Origin: Marsupella aquatica
Lineage: Eukaryota; Marchantiophyta
Direction of reading: 5' to 3'
Assembly (NCBI GenBank): GCA_973895155.1
Contig: OZ316891.1
Location: forward strand, 5,642,001-5,706,000
Length of the DNA stretch: 64,000 nucleotides
Each line of letters starts with the position of its first letter. Position 1 is the stretch's first letter. The translations under genes were made by a program, and so were the position numbers. The notes under the pieces were generated by a model. That model saw nothing but the letters and a program-made list of their open reading frames with translations, ran no database searches and was not told where the DNA came from. Shown here one piece after another: positions 10,102 to 24,270 of this stretch.

Positions 10102-10590
10102 CCCAATCTCTATCTCTGCCTACTAAGTTACGGATACCAAACTAGAGAGCAGATTAGATACTGCGCGTGCGAACTTCAGAATGCCCATGCGTCGAAGAAG
10201 CGGTCGTTCAATACAAAATGTAACCAGTGGCACGGCCCATAAGAAGGAAAGGTCCACTTACTCCAATCTGTATCTCTGCCTACTGGATGGGTACGGATTT
10301 TGAAATAGAAAGCAGATTACATACTGCGCGCACGAACCTTGGAATGCACATTGTCGTAGAAGCAGTCGTTCATACATAAGGTAACCAGTGGCACGGCCCA
10401 TAAGAAGAAAGGTTCACTTATTCCAATTCTCTCTCTCTCTGCCTACTGGATGGTTACGAACATTAAAATAGAAAGCAGACTAGATACAGCGCGTACGAAC
10501 CTTGGAATGCACATAATCGTAGAAGCGGTTGTTCATACAGAAGATAACAAGTGGCACGGCCCAGAAGACGGAAAGGACGATTGTTATCTC
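10102..10590. repeat. Three tandem copies of a 160 bp unit
   Basis: Three head-to-tail copies begin near 10102, 10262 and 10425 (periods 160 and 163). Each contains, in order, a CTCTGCCTACT block, GAAAGCAGA.TA.ATAC, a GCGCGTACGAACCTTGGAAT block, a CGTAGAAGC motif, and the best conserved block TAACCAGTGGCACGGCCCA. Copies 2 and 3 are closer to each other than to copy 1. In one plus frame copies 2 and 3 share the peptide pattern TARTNLGMHI.VEAVVHT, but copy 2 has stop codons soon after, so protein coding is doubtful. Function unknown. Confidence 0.75.
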
Positions 10591-12595
10591 AGCAATGAAA
10601 TTCTACTTACGAGGCCTTTTCAGCCTTCGCACTTGCTAGAGAGTGCCCACCACTATGTAGCCTTCTCATCCGGGCGAGATTTGCGCAACGAATTATAGCT
10701 CTTAATTTTACTTAGCCGGAACAGAAGGATTGGACCGAAAAGTCATGCAATCTACATAATCCGCAGATGATCTGGACATGATTGTGTCTTGTTTACCCCA
10801 TTGCCTGTGGCTTAAATTACAAAAGAGATTGTAGCTCTCTGGACTTGGCATCGCCCATGCCTCCTGACGCTGCTTCCTGGCAATCTTTCTGTTGTGATTA
10901 ATGATTGGCTGTCGGTGTCGTAATCGCCAACGATGTCTGTACTCGAGGGACGATCTTCTAGAGTCTATACGCCTAGATGTCACCAAAATTTCTACAGCAG
11001 ACGGGGCATGTTTTATAAAAACTTGCTCGATTCGTGTTCATGTTCGAACTAAACTAACCGAACACAGATTGCAGCCAAAGGACTTCAACGCTACAGAGAA
11101 TCTTGGAACAGCCGTGTGGGAATAAGGGATTAATTCGCCAAAGGAAGGATTATCCAATTATAGTACAAAGACTCTTCTATTCTGATACGAATTGCATGAG
11201 TACTTTTCTTGTACTTCAATGTTGAAGATGTTTCGACTGGTTTACATTCTTCACCGTCATTGACAGAATTTCTAAATGAAAAAGGTTAGAAAACACCGTC
11301 TGTGCGATCGAGACGAGGGCCGGTTTTCTGTGTATCATTCTTTAGGTTGGCTCGCCACATTCCACAAGATTGGCTCGAGTTGGCTTTTGCCCCCATCAGT
11401 GAGTGTCAAGACAGACAACTCCAGATCATCGTGACACACTCGCACCCAATACAAATTTATTGATCGTGTCACGAGAGGAGGTGGATCCTTTTGCCCAGGC
11501 CAGGTGGCTCAACTTTCTGGACAAATCAACGTCCTACACCTAAACGAAATTTATGGCCTATATGTCATCAAGTCTACTGTAGCTAGTCTAGACTGGACAC
11601 CAATAATATGGAATCGCTTCATTTGTTTACGAAAGCAATCCTAGCCATCCGATGACAGCCTGGTTTTTCCTCAGAGATGGATCTTTCCCTAAGCCTCCTC
11701 TTGTTGCCCTGCCTTGGCTCCGCATTAGGGCGTCTAAAGCACATCCTGTTACTGCCTCCGGTCGCAGTCAGTGATGGATTCCCGGGAAAAAAGTGGCAGA
11801 CACAAAAATCCTTGTCCGCACACTGCTGAACTGAACCGTAGTCAAAACTGATAGTTCTTGGCGTCATTTTTTTTCCTGCAACTCCAACCTTTGAGACACC
11901 CTATTGCAGACACATGGAGAGCATGCTTGTTAATTACCAAAGATCATCTGGAGGCTAATTCATTCTTGTTAGCATTGATTTACCCTAAGTAGCTGCCCTC
12001 TACCCTTGTATGCCAGAGATTGCTTTTAGTGGTGAATGGAGACCGTCCTGTGCCTCCATTATGCATTTAAAAAACAAGGAAATGAGGAGGGAGAGAAAAG
12101 GGGTACCCCACCATTTTTGGTGCCCAAAGCCCTTCCTCACAACATCAATATTTCTGCAATAAATGGCAATGAGCAACTGGATAAACACCACTTTCACAAA
12201 AACAGCATTTGCCAAAGGGTAACATTTCTACAATAACCACCCAGCCAAAATGAGAACATTTTTACCACCACAACCTGCATGGATGACGACTGGAATGACA
12301 ATACACTCACAATAAAAATTATGCAACGTGCGGGCCATTGGGCTCACAATTTCACCTTGCCTTCACTAAAATTCCTTAGTTTCTTCGATGAGTTTTTTGC
12401 CTCAAAGGCATACACTTACTTACATGGACGACACAACATGCATAGTCACAACTTGTCTTCGTAGTTGTTTTGCAACTTTTTGTCTCACTGTGACATTTGT
12501 TGCACAATGCATGAGCACTGGATTTTTCGGGTCCAGATTTTTTTGTCTGTTGATCAAGAACATAAACATGACTATGGAAAGAAGTCATCGATCGG
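10591..12595. other. Intergenic, nothing recognised
   Basis: Only short frames without domains. No supported gene or RNA. Confidence 0.35.
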
Positions 12596-12760
12596 AAAGG
12601 CTCGTTGGACAACCGACTAGGATTGTGCTAGTAACTGATTGAAGCCTAGAATCCAGTTAGTAGCAAACTGAGCAGAAAGGCTCATTGGATGATCTGTTAG
12701 TATTGTGCTAGAAACTGAATCCAGACTTAGACTTTGATCACAAATTACATCTAGACAGCT
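12596..12760. repeat. Two-copy 81 bp direct repeat
   Basis: AAAGGCTCGTTGGACAACC followed by AGGATTGTGCTAGTAACTGA (from 12596) recurs at 12677 as AAAGGCTCATTGGATGATC and AGTATTGTGCTAGAAACTGA. The pattern resembles non-autonomous transposon sequence; no target duplication was found. Confidence 0.55.
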
Positions 12761-14706
12761 CATTAGTTGGCCAAACAAAATAAAGCATTTGTGATAACCC
12801 TCAAAGTGCAATTTAAGATCTTGCATCACAAGGCTCTTTGAATTCAACTAGCAATATTGTGAATTGCACCAGAGGCATTACCTTTACTTTACAAATTGTA
12901 TGATGCGTGTTCATGCTGGTGTTCATGGAGAAAAAATTATGAACCAAACTGTTGTTAGTTTGGCTCTCTTATGTAAGGTAGAACAATAATCCAAGTATAT
13001 TGAAGGTTGCTGAGAACAATTTTGTTCCCTCTAACTTATTCATTTCAAGTAGTGCCCTCATCCTAGGGCCACAACCACCATGACTGTGTGCTCCTAATTA
13101 TTTTACGATGACCAAGTTTTGTTTTGTTTTGTTTTTTAAGAAACGAGAGAGGGAAACCTTGCCCAAAACTTTATCGTGCACAGCTGCAAGAGTCCATTTT
13201 TCCACCTTCCATGACCTGGTCTTGTCCTCAAATGTGGCAAACCAACTTACTTCTTCACTTCTAGAAGCACTATGAAAAGGGTTTTTGGTCTCTAGTATAA
13301 ATCCTCTTGTGACCCTCCTATATAGTTGCCCCCCAGCTCTACAGGGCTTTTCACTTGGTTGCTCATTAGGCTTTAAATTCTTTTGTCATTGTTGGGGACT
13401 CACAGGCTCTTTGGTCTTCCTCTGTTTTGGCCCTTTATCAGGTCTCCTTCCATTGGGATCATGTCTCCCCATATGACTCTTTTTTTTTAATCTTTGGCGG
13501 TGCTATATATAATATTGTCGGTGGAAGGGTGATTTCTGATTTCACCTTGTAGTTGAACAAATCACAAGAAAACAAGTACAAGAGAAAAATTGAGAGATGC
13601 CAAGTTGACTATGCAACCAAATAGCAGGTTAAGTTTTCTTGTAAGATAATGTGCTCTGTCTATGTAGATTGTTGTTTAATGTTTTGGGGAACTATTCAGA
13701 CAAAATAATAAATAAATTATTTTGAGTTGACCCCAAGATGGAGTTGCCCAAAACTCGAGCAATTTGGAATGGACGCAAACACGAGCAGCTGGAATCCTAC
13801 CATAGCCCAATGTTGCAGCTTTGACGAAGCAGCCAACGAAAAAGTTGCACAGGGATATCTTTCTAGAGTCCTGTAGTGTGGACTGTGTAGAGTGCGGCCC
13901 ACCAAAGGTCGGGGGCAATCAAAATTGTGGACAGCTGAAATCGTAATCTCTCTTCGCCCTGCTCGTTTGAGGTCGAGGTCTTTCCCGAAGATTGTGGCAA
14001 GACCACCCTGTGGCAACCATACGAAATTTCTCCGCATCAGAGCTTGACTTGTGGAACCCACAGATTAGAAACACGTTCACCGGTCATCATGCGACTGAAT
14101 CTCCTCTCATTCAATTCTGGCCACGTAGTCGGATGAACTTCGAATGATTCCTTTCGAAAGGTTTGGCCTCGTTGAAGATCTTTGCGGGCTTACGTGATTC
14201 TCTTTTTTTTCTGGTCCGACTGTCGGAAATTTACCCCGCACCTCGCAAGCCCTCTGTTCGCTCCTTCAATTCGGTGTCGGAGTCTTGAGCGCAGCTCGAA
14301 TTAGATCGAAGGGTCGACTTGATGTCAATTACTGCGGTAAGGTTGCGAAGCTGAATAGTAGTTTTGGCAAGGAGGGCGAGGAGAATTCTACTGTACAGGG
14401 ACGTGGACGTGTGAAGGATTAGGCACGCTATGTTCTTTCTCAATTTTGATCAATTCGTAGTTCAATTTTGGCGACCTTGGGATTGACAGAGGTTACGCTT
14501 CTTTTGTCAAACGAAATGTGCTGAAATTGTAGCCTCTCGCACACAGGTGAGGCGTTTGTTGGTGCTGTTGGCAATCCGGGTATGAAATGGGTCAGCTGAA
14601 GTAGCACAAGGAGAAGGAGTCACGCTTTTCAAGCGGGTGCACGCGTCTGCAAATTCCATTAAAGTGTCATTCGGTTCGGACATTCTAATTGGGTCGAATT
14701 CGGCTC
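12761..14706. other. Upstream region of the coiled-coil gene
   Basis: No gene seen. The stretch 13440-13515 (TTGGGATCATGTCTCCC and GGCGGTGCTATATA) is related to 35420-35475, so both are copies of a dispersed element. A TATATATAA at about 13502-13511 could serve as a TATA box but is over 1 kb from the next start codon, so the true promoter of the gene at 14707 is not identified. Confidence 0.35.
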
Positions 14707-16146
14707 ATGGAGAAAGGCACAGGTGACAGCCCTCCAGAAACGTCCGCAAGTTCGAGCCCTCGTTCCACACTTCGGTGGAAGGACGTCTGGGGTTCCGAGA
14801 GGACTATTGCAGATCTGGAGCCGACCAAGTATAAACCGCTGGTACGTGATGCCTCGCACACGAGGTCGAAATCGGTTATTGGAGTCTCATCTTCCGTAAC
14901 TCCGGATGGGCCAAAAACACGATCTCTTCAATTGGAAACGCCGACGAGATGTAAATCGTTTGTAGGACTGCCATCGAGAGGAACTCCTGATGGGCCGAAA
15001 ACACCACCTCTTCAATTGGAACGTCGGTTTCGAAGGCTTTCTCTTCCTCTGGATGCCGACCGGAGAGAATGTGGAGAGCTTCGAATTTCTGAATCGACTG
15101 TCGGTACCGACGGATCTGCCACGAATTCTCGTTTAACTCCGATATCAGGAGCCGTCCAGCTCGCTGCAAACGAACGAGTTCGAGGAGCTCAGCGGTCTCA
15201 GTTGTGGGAACCGGTCTGGCTTCATGATTTCCCGACCGATGTCTTTCCTCCTGCTTTGTCGAGAGCGAGCTCATCAGCTCAAGATGATGGGACCTTCTCC
15301 AGCAGCGCCGGTGAGGATATGTGGAGTGTTGGTTCCTCGGACTCAAGTGTTCCTAGAGCACGTGGGCAAAAAGCAGCGCCGAGCAATCGGATGGAAATCG
15401 TCTCTTCGTTAAGCGAGGAGTTGGTGTCTATCAAATCTAGTATGAAGCGAGCGATTGATCTGGGAAAGCAGGTGCAACGTCACGGAGCTTTGGAGGTGTC
15501 ACAATTGCGGGGGGAGAAGGCGAATGCGGAGGCAGCAATCCGAAAGGCGGTACTGCTAAGTCATGATCTTGAGCAACAGGTGACTACCCTGCGCGACGAA
15601 GTGCAAAAGCTGCAATGGGAGCGGGAGCTAGAAGTCCGCTCCATGAACAACGAGATCCGGGAACTAAAGATGGAACGGAATAATTTGAGGAAAACTGTGC
15701 AAGAAGAGAAGAATAAACGGGAGAAGCTGCAGATCGAGGTTGATTCTGTCCTCAGTGTGCTTTTGGAGGAGAAGATGAAGCTCGAAAGCGAGCGAGATGC
15801 TCACGATATTGCCGTGCGGAATGAGAAGAAGAAGTTGCAGGCCATGCGGAAGTCGCGGGACGCTGCTGTGAAAACTCTAGAGGAAGGAAACAGGAAGTTA
15901 GATGTAGAACGAGACGCCATGCTCTTGGCAATGCGTGACCTGACATCGAGGCTAGACTTCGAGCGAGACGCCAAGTTGAGAACTATGCGTCGAACAAGTA
16001 TGGAAATGGCGACCATGATGTCGGGCTCGAGATCAAGCGGCAGTAGAAGGCAAAGTTTCGGATTTAATGATGATCAAAGTCCCCGCTCGCAGTCAATTTC
16101 GCGGCATAATTCAAAGCAATATGAGCAGTTCGTAATTCCGTCGTGA
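14707..16146 (+). CDS. Orphan Ser-rich coiled-coil protein
   Basis: An intronless frame of 479 residues from the first ATG at 14707; an in-frame TTG lies slightly upstream but ATG is preferred. Residues about 45-110 hold an internal duplication: RSKSVIGVSSSVTPDGPKT and RCKSFVGLPSRGTPDGPKT, each followed by a short Leu-Gln-Leu-Glu stretch. About 110-235 is Ser-rich and low in hydrophobics. About 235-425 is a long, highly charged coiled coil with repeated ERDA motifs (SERDAHD, VERDAML, FERDAKL). The tail is Ser/Arg/Gln rich. I recognise no enzymatic or named domain; a scaffold or cytoskeletal role is possible but unproven. Its coiled coil has phrases like those of the RING protein at 5873-7441 (VERDA in both), which may be kinship or convergent heptad composition. 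Confidence 0.7.
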   Translation: MEKGTGDSPPETSASSSPRSTLRWKDVWGSERTIADLEPTKYKPLVRDASHTRSKSVIGVSSSVTPDGPKTRSLQLETPTRCKSFVGLPSRGTPDGPKTPPLQLERRFRRLSLPLDADRRECGELRISESTVGTDGSATNSRLTPISGAVQLAANERVRGAQRSQLWEPVWLHDFPTDVFPPALSRASSSAQDDGTFSSSAGEDMWSVGSSDSSVPRARGQKAAPSNRMEIVSSLSEELVSIKSSMKRAIDLGKQVQRHGALEVSQLRGEKANAEAAIRKAVLLSHDLEQQVTTLRDEVQKLQWERELEVRSMNNEIRELKMERNNLRKTVQEEKNKREKLQIEVDSVLSVLLEEKMKLESERDAHDIAVRNEKKKLQAMRKSRDAAVKTLEEGNRKLDVERDAMLLAMRDLTSRLDFERDAKLRTMRRTSMEMATMMSGSRSSGSRRQSFGFNDDQSPRSQSISRHNSKQYEQFVIPS

Positions 16147-19100
16147 GCTGTACTACAGTAGCTGACCGTTGAGTGCATTACATGGCGAATTGCGTGATGA
16201 ACACTCAGTGCATTAGATGCCGAATTTTTCGGAGAGACATTCTAATTATGGAGTGCATAGATCAGCCAAAGCTAGGAACTGCTGGTCGGGAAGAGCACAA
16301 GAGAGACCAGTCACACGGAGCTTGATTTGTTCGGACCAAACCTTTTCTCGCGTCGAAGTAAACAGTGCTCTAGTGCAAGGCTGGGGTTTTTGATGCAGGT
16401 CTTCAGTAATTGCTTCAAACATTTGGTACTAAGCTGTGTAATTTTCGACTTGCATTTCTGAACCCTCTATGCACAAGTATTGCCACTCCACAGACTGGAT
16501 TTCATGATTCATGGCATCCATCTGAGTTCTCGCCATTCCGGTTGTAATGTTTTTTCTTTGTATTTGAATTGGGCGATCTGAGTTTCCGAAAGGTGAAATC
16601 AAGTACTGCATCGCGATGTGCTTTGGTTTCGCTGTATGGTGGAACCTTCATGTTACGAACCCTGTCTTGATCTGTTACAATGAGTTGATTCCAGCGCAAG
16701 TTGTGCCAAAAATTTCTAATCAGCCATGCATGTCCAGCCGTGTGGACCTAAAGTCGCATGTTATAATGCAATTTTACTGCGTGAGTCTTGAAGAGTGTCG
16801 GTTCTTTTGCTTCAACTCTCTCAAGCCATATCCGTCTATTGAGCATTTGCCGTGAAAGGTAGACTAAATCTGGATCAGAAATTCAGCACCCCCTGCACTA
16901 TAAAACGATTATTATCACAGAACGGATGGACAGGAATTCTTTAGCGTGGGCTGTGTACCCTGAACAATTAGTATGACAACTCCCGTCCAGTGGCACAATG
17001 TCTCACAGAAAACATGATTGTCCCGATTGATCAATTAGAGAGCTTCTCTAAACACCACAAAAACAAACAACGAAATTCTTGCAGATGCTTTGCAGTTTGG
17101 TGAAAGATACGAGCTTCTGAGAGTTAAGCTCCATTTGAGAAGAACGGCCTGAAGTTGTGGTTTAGATTTCATCCTCGTTGCAATTCTGAAAGTTGAAGCA
17201 GTTCCTCCAGTGCAACTGAATGAATGATTCTCGATCAATGAGCTCCCCGCAAATGAACAAAATGAACTCACTCCATGGCATATTGTTGCGACCATGGATG
17301 AGAATTCGACGGGGCTGATGCATAACCTCGATCTCAGTTCCCAATTATGTCACTGTCCACCGAGCCAGTCTACCTCCCCCCGTTACTGTCCTAAATTATT
17401 TTCTGGAGCGTAAGATTCAGGTTTCTTTCAAGATTACAACTGAAAAAGTTACTCTGTAGATGATTGGCAAGGCATTGAGCTTCCCAACATGGAGTCCTAC
17501 CGAGATTCACTTCACATCATATGACAGCAATGACGTGATTTTCACTAATTTATCTGTTGGTCAAGTTGCTTTACTTTTCTGTGCAATTTAGTAAAATAAA
17601 ACGGAAAGAACAAATTGGAGCCACATGTTTCGGTCAGATTTTGTAACAGTGATATGCTTTCGGGGATATCCTCATCTTAAAGGGAGCTTTTACTGGTTTG
17701 GTAGTGACCAAGACAAAAACTGTCCTTGAATTGACGGAAAGCTAATTCCGTCTATGGTCCTCGCGAAGCCGTTTTTCGTTTGATCCCCTTATCTATGGAC
17801 CTGTGCTGTCACGCTGACGGTAGAACATGTCAAGTAGCTGAAAAGTTGAATGTCGTTGATCTCCAGTTGAATGTTAATCCCGAGTAAGAGGATACACGAA
17901 GGGGGAGGCTGAGAAGGTCATTGATCCGGGGGAAAATTACTTACCTGTCAATGTCTGCTAGCCGGCTCACGTCGCAGCGGGCTTCGGGGCTACATATGAA
18001 GCATTTGGTTGCATGATTTGTAGAGAAAGAAACTGTTTGGGAACACTGAACCGGTGTGAATGAATTGTGTTAGCTGATAACTGGAAGGCCGGATTCTAGT
18101 TTCGCAAGTACTGCAATCGATGGCCAAAGACAAGATATAAAACAAATATTACTCGTTTGCAGATTCTTCGCTAAAGAATGCGGACATTCGTTTGAATCTA
18201 TGTAACTTCGCCGATTGCTTCTTCCTCATTGAAACGCAACTTGCGCCTTTGATCTGACTCTTCAAATCAAAGTTCCTCATCCTAGCCTTCTGAACAATTC
18301 CATGCAACAAAAGGCGAAACTCAGCATAACGCAGTAGCAGACAACATATCAATTGTCACAATAACACTTTGCTAATTACGCACTTCCCATTTTTGTCGCA
18401 GAAGATTGACTACAAGCTGTTAGGTAACTCATCTGGCAGCTGAATGTGGATCATGCAAGGCCCCTTGGATGACACAGTTAAAATGTGTCAGATTAGTAGA
18501 AAAGTGGAAGCAGGCTAAGGCAGACGTCGAAGTTTGACCGAACACTTCAATCAATTTTCTCTAGCTTTTCCAGTAAGCCAAAACCTGGATGTGAACCTCT
18601 TCGACCATCACATGCCTGTCTTTTCTTACAATGTCATTTAGGTTGTCCGGAGCCCGAACATAGCATGAACTGGTCCAGCAGATGCTACTCTTCTGCACTC
18701 CTGAACACAAGTCTCGCAGATCTTCACATACTAATCACAATTCGTTTCTCGCAAATCTACCAATTCAACATTAGGGAAAACTACCATGTGACCAAAACAC
18801 ACGCGCCAGAAGTAAGAGATAACTCATTGCGGAGGTTCTTTACGGAATATCGAAGACTTCACCCTGATTCATTGAACAACTAGAATGTTGCTGCTACCTT
18901 AGAGAAACTGAGATGAACATTTCAAAGCCCAATCCAAATTATCAAAGCCAGACACTGTTAAGCAAGACCAACTCCAACTAGCTTGACAGTCGGGCACATT
19001 TTGAAAATCACGCAGACAAGTGCAACGTCAACCGATTCGCGATCAAGAGAATGGTCAACAAATAGAGTTATGAAGCGTTTCTCCGGCTGCAGTTGATTAC

Positions 19101-19234
19101 TTCGGAATATTTACATCATTGAAAAGGGACGCTCAGTGAACACTTTGAAGTCCGAACCTTGCAAACTCCACATTTCTCCTCTCTAAAAATTCATTTAGTC
19201 TATGTACAGGGGCAAGGGCAAACTAACAGTTTTC
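16147..19234. other. Intergenic, no supported gene
   Basis: The first few hundred bases are probably the 3' UTR of the coiled-coil gene. Near 17070-17145 one plus frame reads EILADALQFGERYELLRVKL, preceded by TTCTTGCAG that could be a splice acceptor; it stops soon after and no flanking exons could be assembled, so a decayed gene fragment is possible. The end of the region holds the 3' UTR of the minus-strand polyubiquitin gene. Confidence 0.35.
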
Positions 19235-22030
<2,796 letters not shown>

Positions 22031-22420
22031 AGGCCACCGTCTTAGAGCAGTTCCAAATGTTAGATTCTGGGTTCGTTTATTTGTGTGACCTTTCTCCAAC
22101 CGTTACTGGGTTGGTCCATTGCAACCTATCCCCAAGTGTTACTGGGTTGGTTGGTCATTGTGGCCTATCTCCAAGTGTGACTGGATTGGTCCATTGTAAC
22201 CTATCTCCAAGTGTTTCTGGGTTGGTCTATTGTGCCAAATCCAAGATTAGAGGCTGGTGTCTTAAAGCATCTCCAAGTGTTATTGGGTTAATCTATTGTG
22301 TAACCTACAGCTGACCAAACCTAGTAAGCTTGAGAAGAAAGGCAAAACCCAACGAGTTACTGGAACACTATTCCTCAGTTATGGGCTTAGAGTATCTCTA
22401 ATGGTTATTGGGTTGCTCCC
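22031..22420. repeat. Degenerate minisatellite and MITE-like ends
   Basis: Four to five imperfect copies of a 35-40 base unit (CTATCTCCAAGTGTTACTGG then GTTGGTCCATTGTAAC) run from about 22085 to 22310. At three points (22043, 22259, 22385) the motif is preceded by TTA and begins GAGC- or GAGT-like (GAGTATCTCTAATGGTTATT), resembling ends of TTA-flanked MITEs. This suggests the array arose from repeated insertion or amplification of one element end. It lies between the two divergent polyubiquitin genes. Confidence 0.55.
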
Positions 22421-24135
22421 AGTAAGGTGGAGCAGAAAATGCAACCCCAATGGATGATTGGTTGTGAACTTACTGGGTTTTTTGGTATTTGAGTGACAGT
22501 ATAGAGTATTGACTGAATACATTATTCATTCCTGGGCTATTGAAGATCTTGTGATTAGTATCAACGGTGCCTATGTGAGGAGGTAGTAAAAAACCAGGCA
22601 ACCATTGGGCTTGCATTTAGGCATATTATCTTTGTTATGTACAGTGTACTAAAAAAAAGAGAACTCCTTATGCTGCACTTAAAGTATTAAGGAAGGAAAT
22701 AGGGTACATCATTCAAGATGCTCTTCCGCGTTAATCTCTATCCTTAAATCTTCCCAAATTTGTTGAATCTAGTTCATACTTCTTCTTTCCCTTGAAAAGA
22801 AATTGTGAACCCTTTATTATTAATACGGTCTTTTTTGGCCTATGTAAAACTAAAATCATGATCCAAAACTACACTTAAGGGTCTAATGTCTAGAGTGAAG
22901 CCTCTAGATAGTCTTGGGGGTTAATGAAGTTGGGGGTGAGGGAGGAAAACAAGGATTAGTGGCAGGGTGTATCTCTGAAAATTGCACAATGGGCTTGAAT
23001 GTTCTCACTGCAAATTAAGCTGAAGAAGGGGCACTCAAGCTATAAAACTCTAACACTATGACAAAGTATGGAAAAAATTAACGACTGTGAGTAGCTTCTT
23101 TAAGGAGACAGAAGGAACCTGGCTGAAAGAAAACACCTTTTTTGTACATTATGTGGCCAGCCCAATCTTGGATAAGGATGTGGCAAAATTTAGTCCAGAA
23201 AAACACTGCTCATCAGTCTCTCACGAAGGAGCCATGAAATACAGACATGGCTGTAACCCTGACAGAAAACTACCTTGTGTTTACACCTTGGTCTACAGTG
23301 CCGTAGATTGCAAAACACGGGGGAAAATCCAGATCCAGAAATAAAGAACTGGGATTTATTAGACTGCCATCTTTTTTTTGTCATACATAAACTTCATCAC
23401 TCCTTTTAGTGCTTTGTCATGATGAACCATGGTTAAGCAAACCAACTCAACTTTGCTCAAAGTGATTCAATGAATGACGGCCACATTTACATGTGATGGC
23501 TGACACTAACTTTGGTCCTAACTTGCCCACCCCCTGCCACCCTCCATATTGCCGTGGGTCTCTTCCTATCACAAATTAAAGGTGACCAGAAGAAAAATCA
23601 GTTGGGACAGTATGCATGACAGCAAGAGACTCACGAGGTGGAGGGCAGTGACAAGGGGAGTTTGGTGGGGGGGGGGGAGGAGTTTCAATTGTCCGTTGCA
23701 AAGATGACCACAGGCAAATAAGTCTAAGCTATCATCCTGCGTTACTTTGCCTAACCCATGGTTAGAAAAGATTGTGAGGTAGTCATTAAACCAAAAAGAG
23801 TGGCGAAAATATGCATTTGGACCCAGAAGATTGCAAGACCAGGTGCGCATGGGGCTTGGATTTGACGAGTCACAAAGGAAGTACAGTGGAGCTACAATAA
23901 TAATACACTGTGGACGACAAGAACCTTCGTCATCCACACAGAGGAAAGATAGTGTGAAGAGGAGGTTAATCTATGTGAGAATCTTCTCGAAGGCTTCGTT
24001 GAGCATCTGCGAGACTTTCGTGGGAAAGAGACAATGAAGGAACCCATTATTTGTGATATGTGTACTTTAATGACGTTGTGAGGAAATCACCTCATCAGTG
24101 TTGCATATCACTTGCATGACAAGTCTTGCCTAGAA
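22421..24135. other. Intergenic, nothing recognised
   Basis: AT-rich sequence with short frames and a G12 run near 23667. No supported gene. Confidence 0.35.
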
Positions 24136-24270
24136 TAAAACTTTAACAACAGTGCCAGATGCATGCAAATCTTCCCACCCCCACCCCCAAAAAATAATCT
24201 TTACCAACAGTGAGATGCATGTCAAGTTGCCCAACAAAAAACTTTACCAATTGTGATGCATGTGCGTGTT
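24136..24270. repeat. Three-copy short direct repeat
   Basis: CTTTAACAACAGTG, CTTTACCAACAGTG and CTTTACCAATTGTG, each followed by a GATGCATG core, occur near 24141, 24199 and 24242. Spacing is uneven (58 and 43 bases). Confidence 0.5.

Noticed and set aside
17035-17344. Possible BTB-type or similar gene fragment
   Set aside because: Short frames are broken by stops and no neighbouring exons could be joined.
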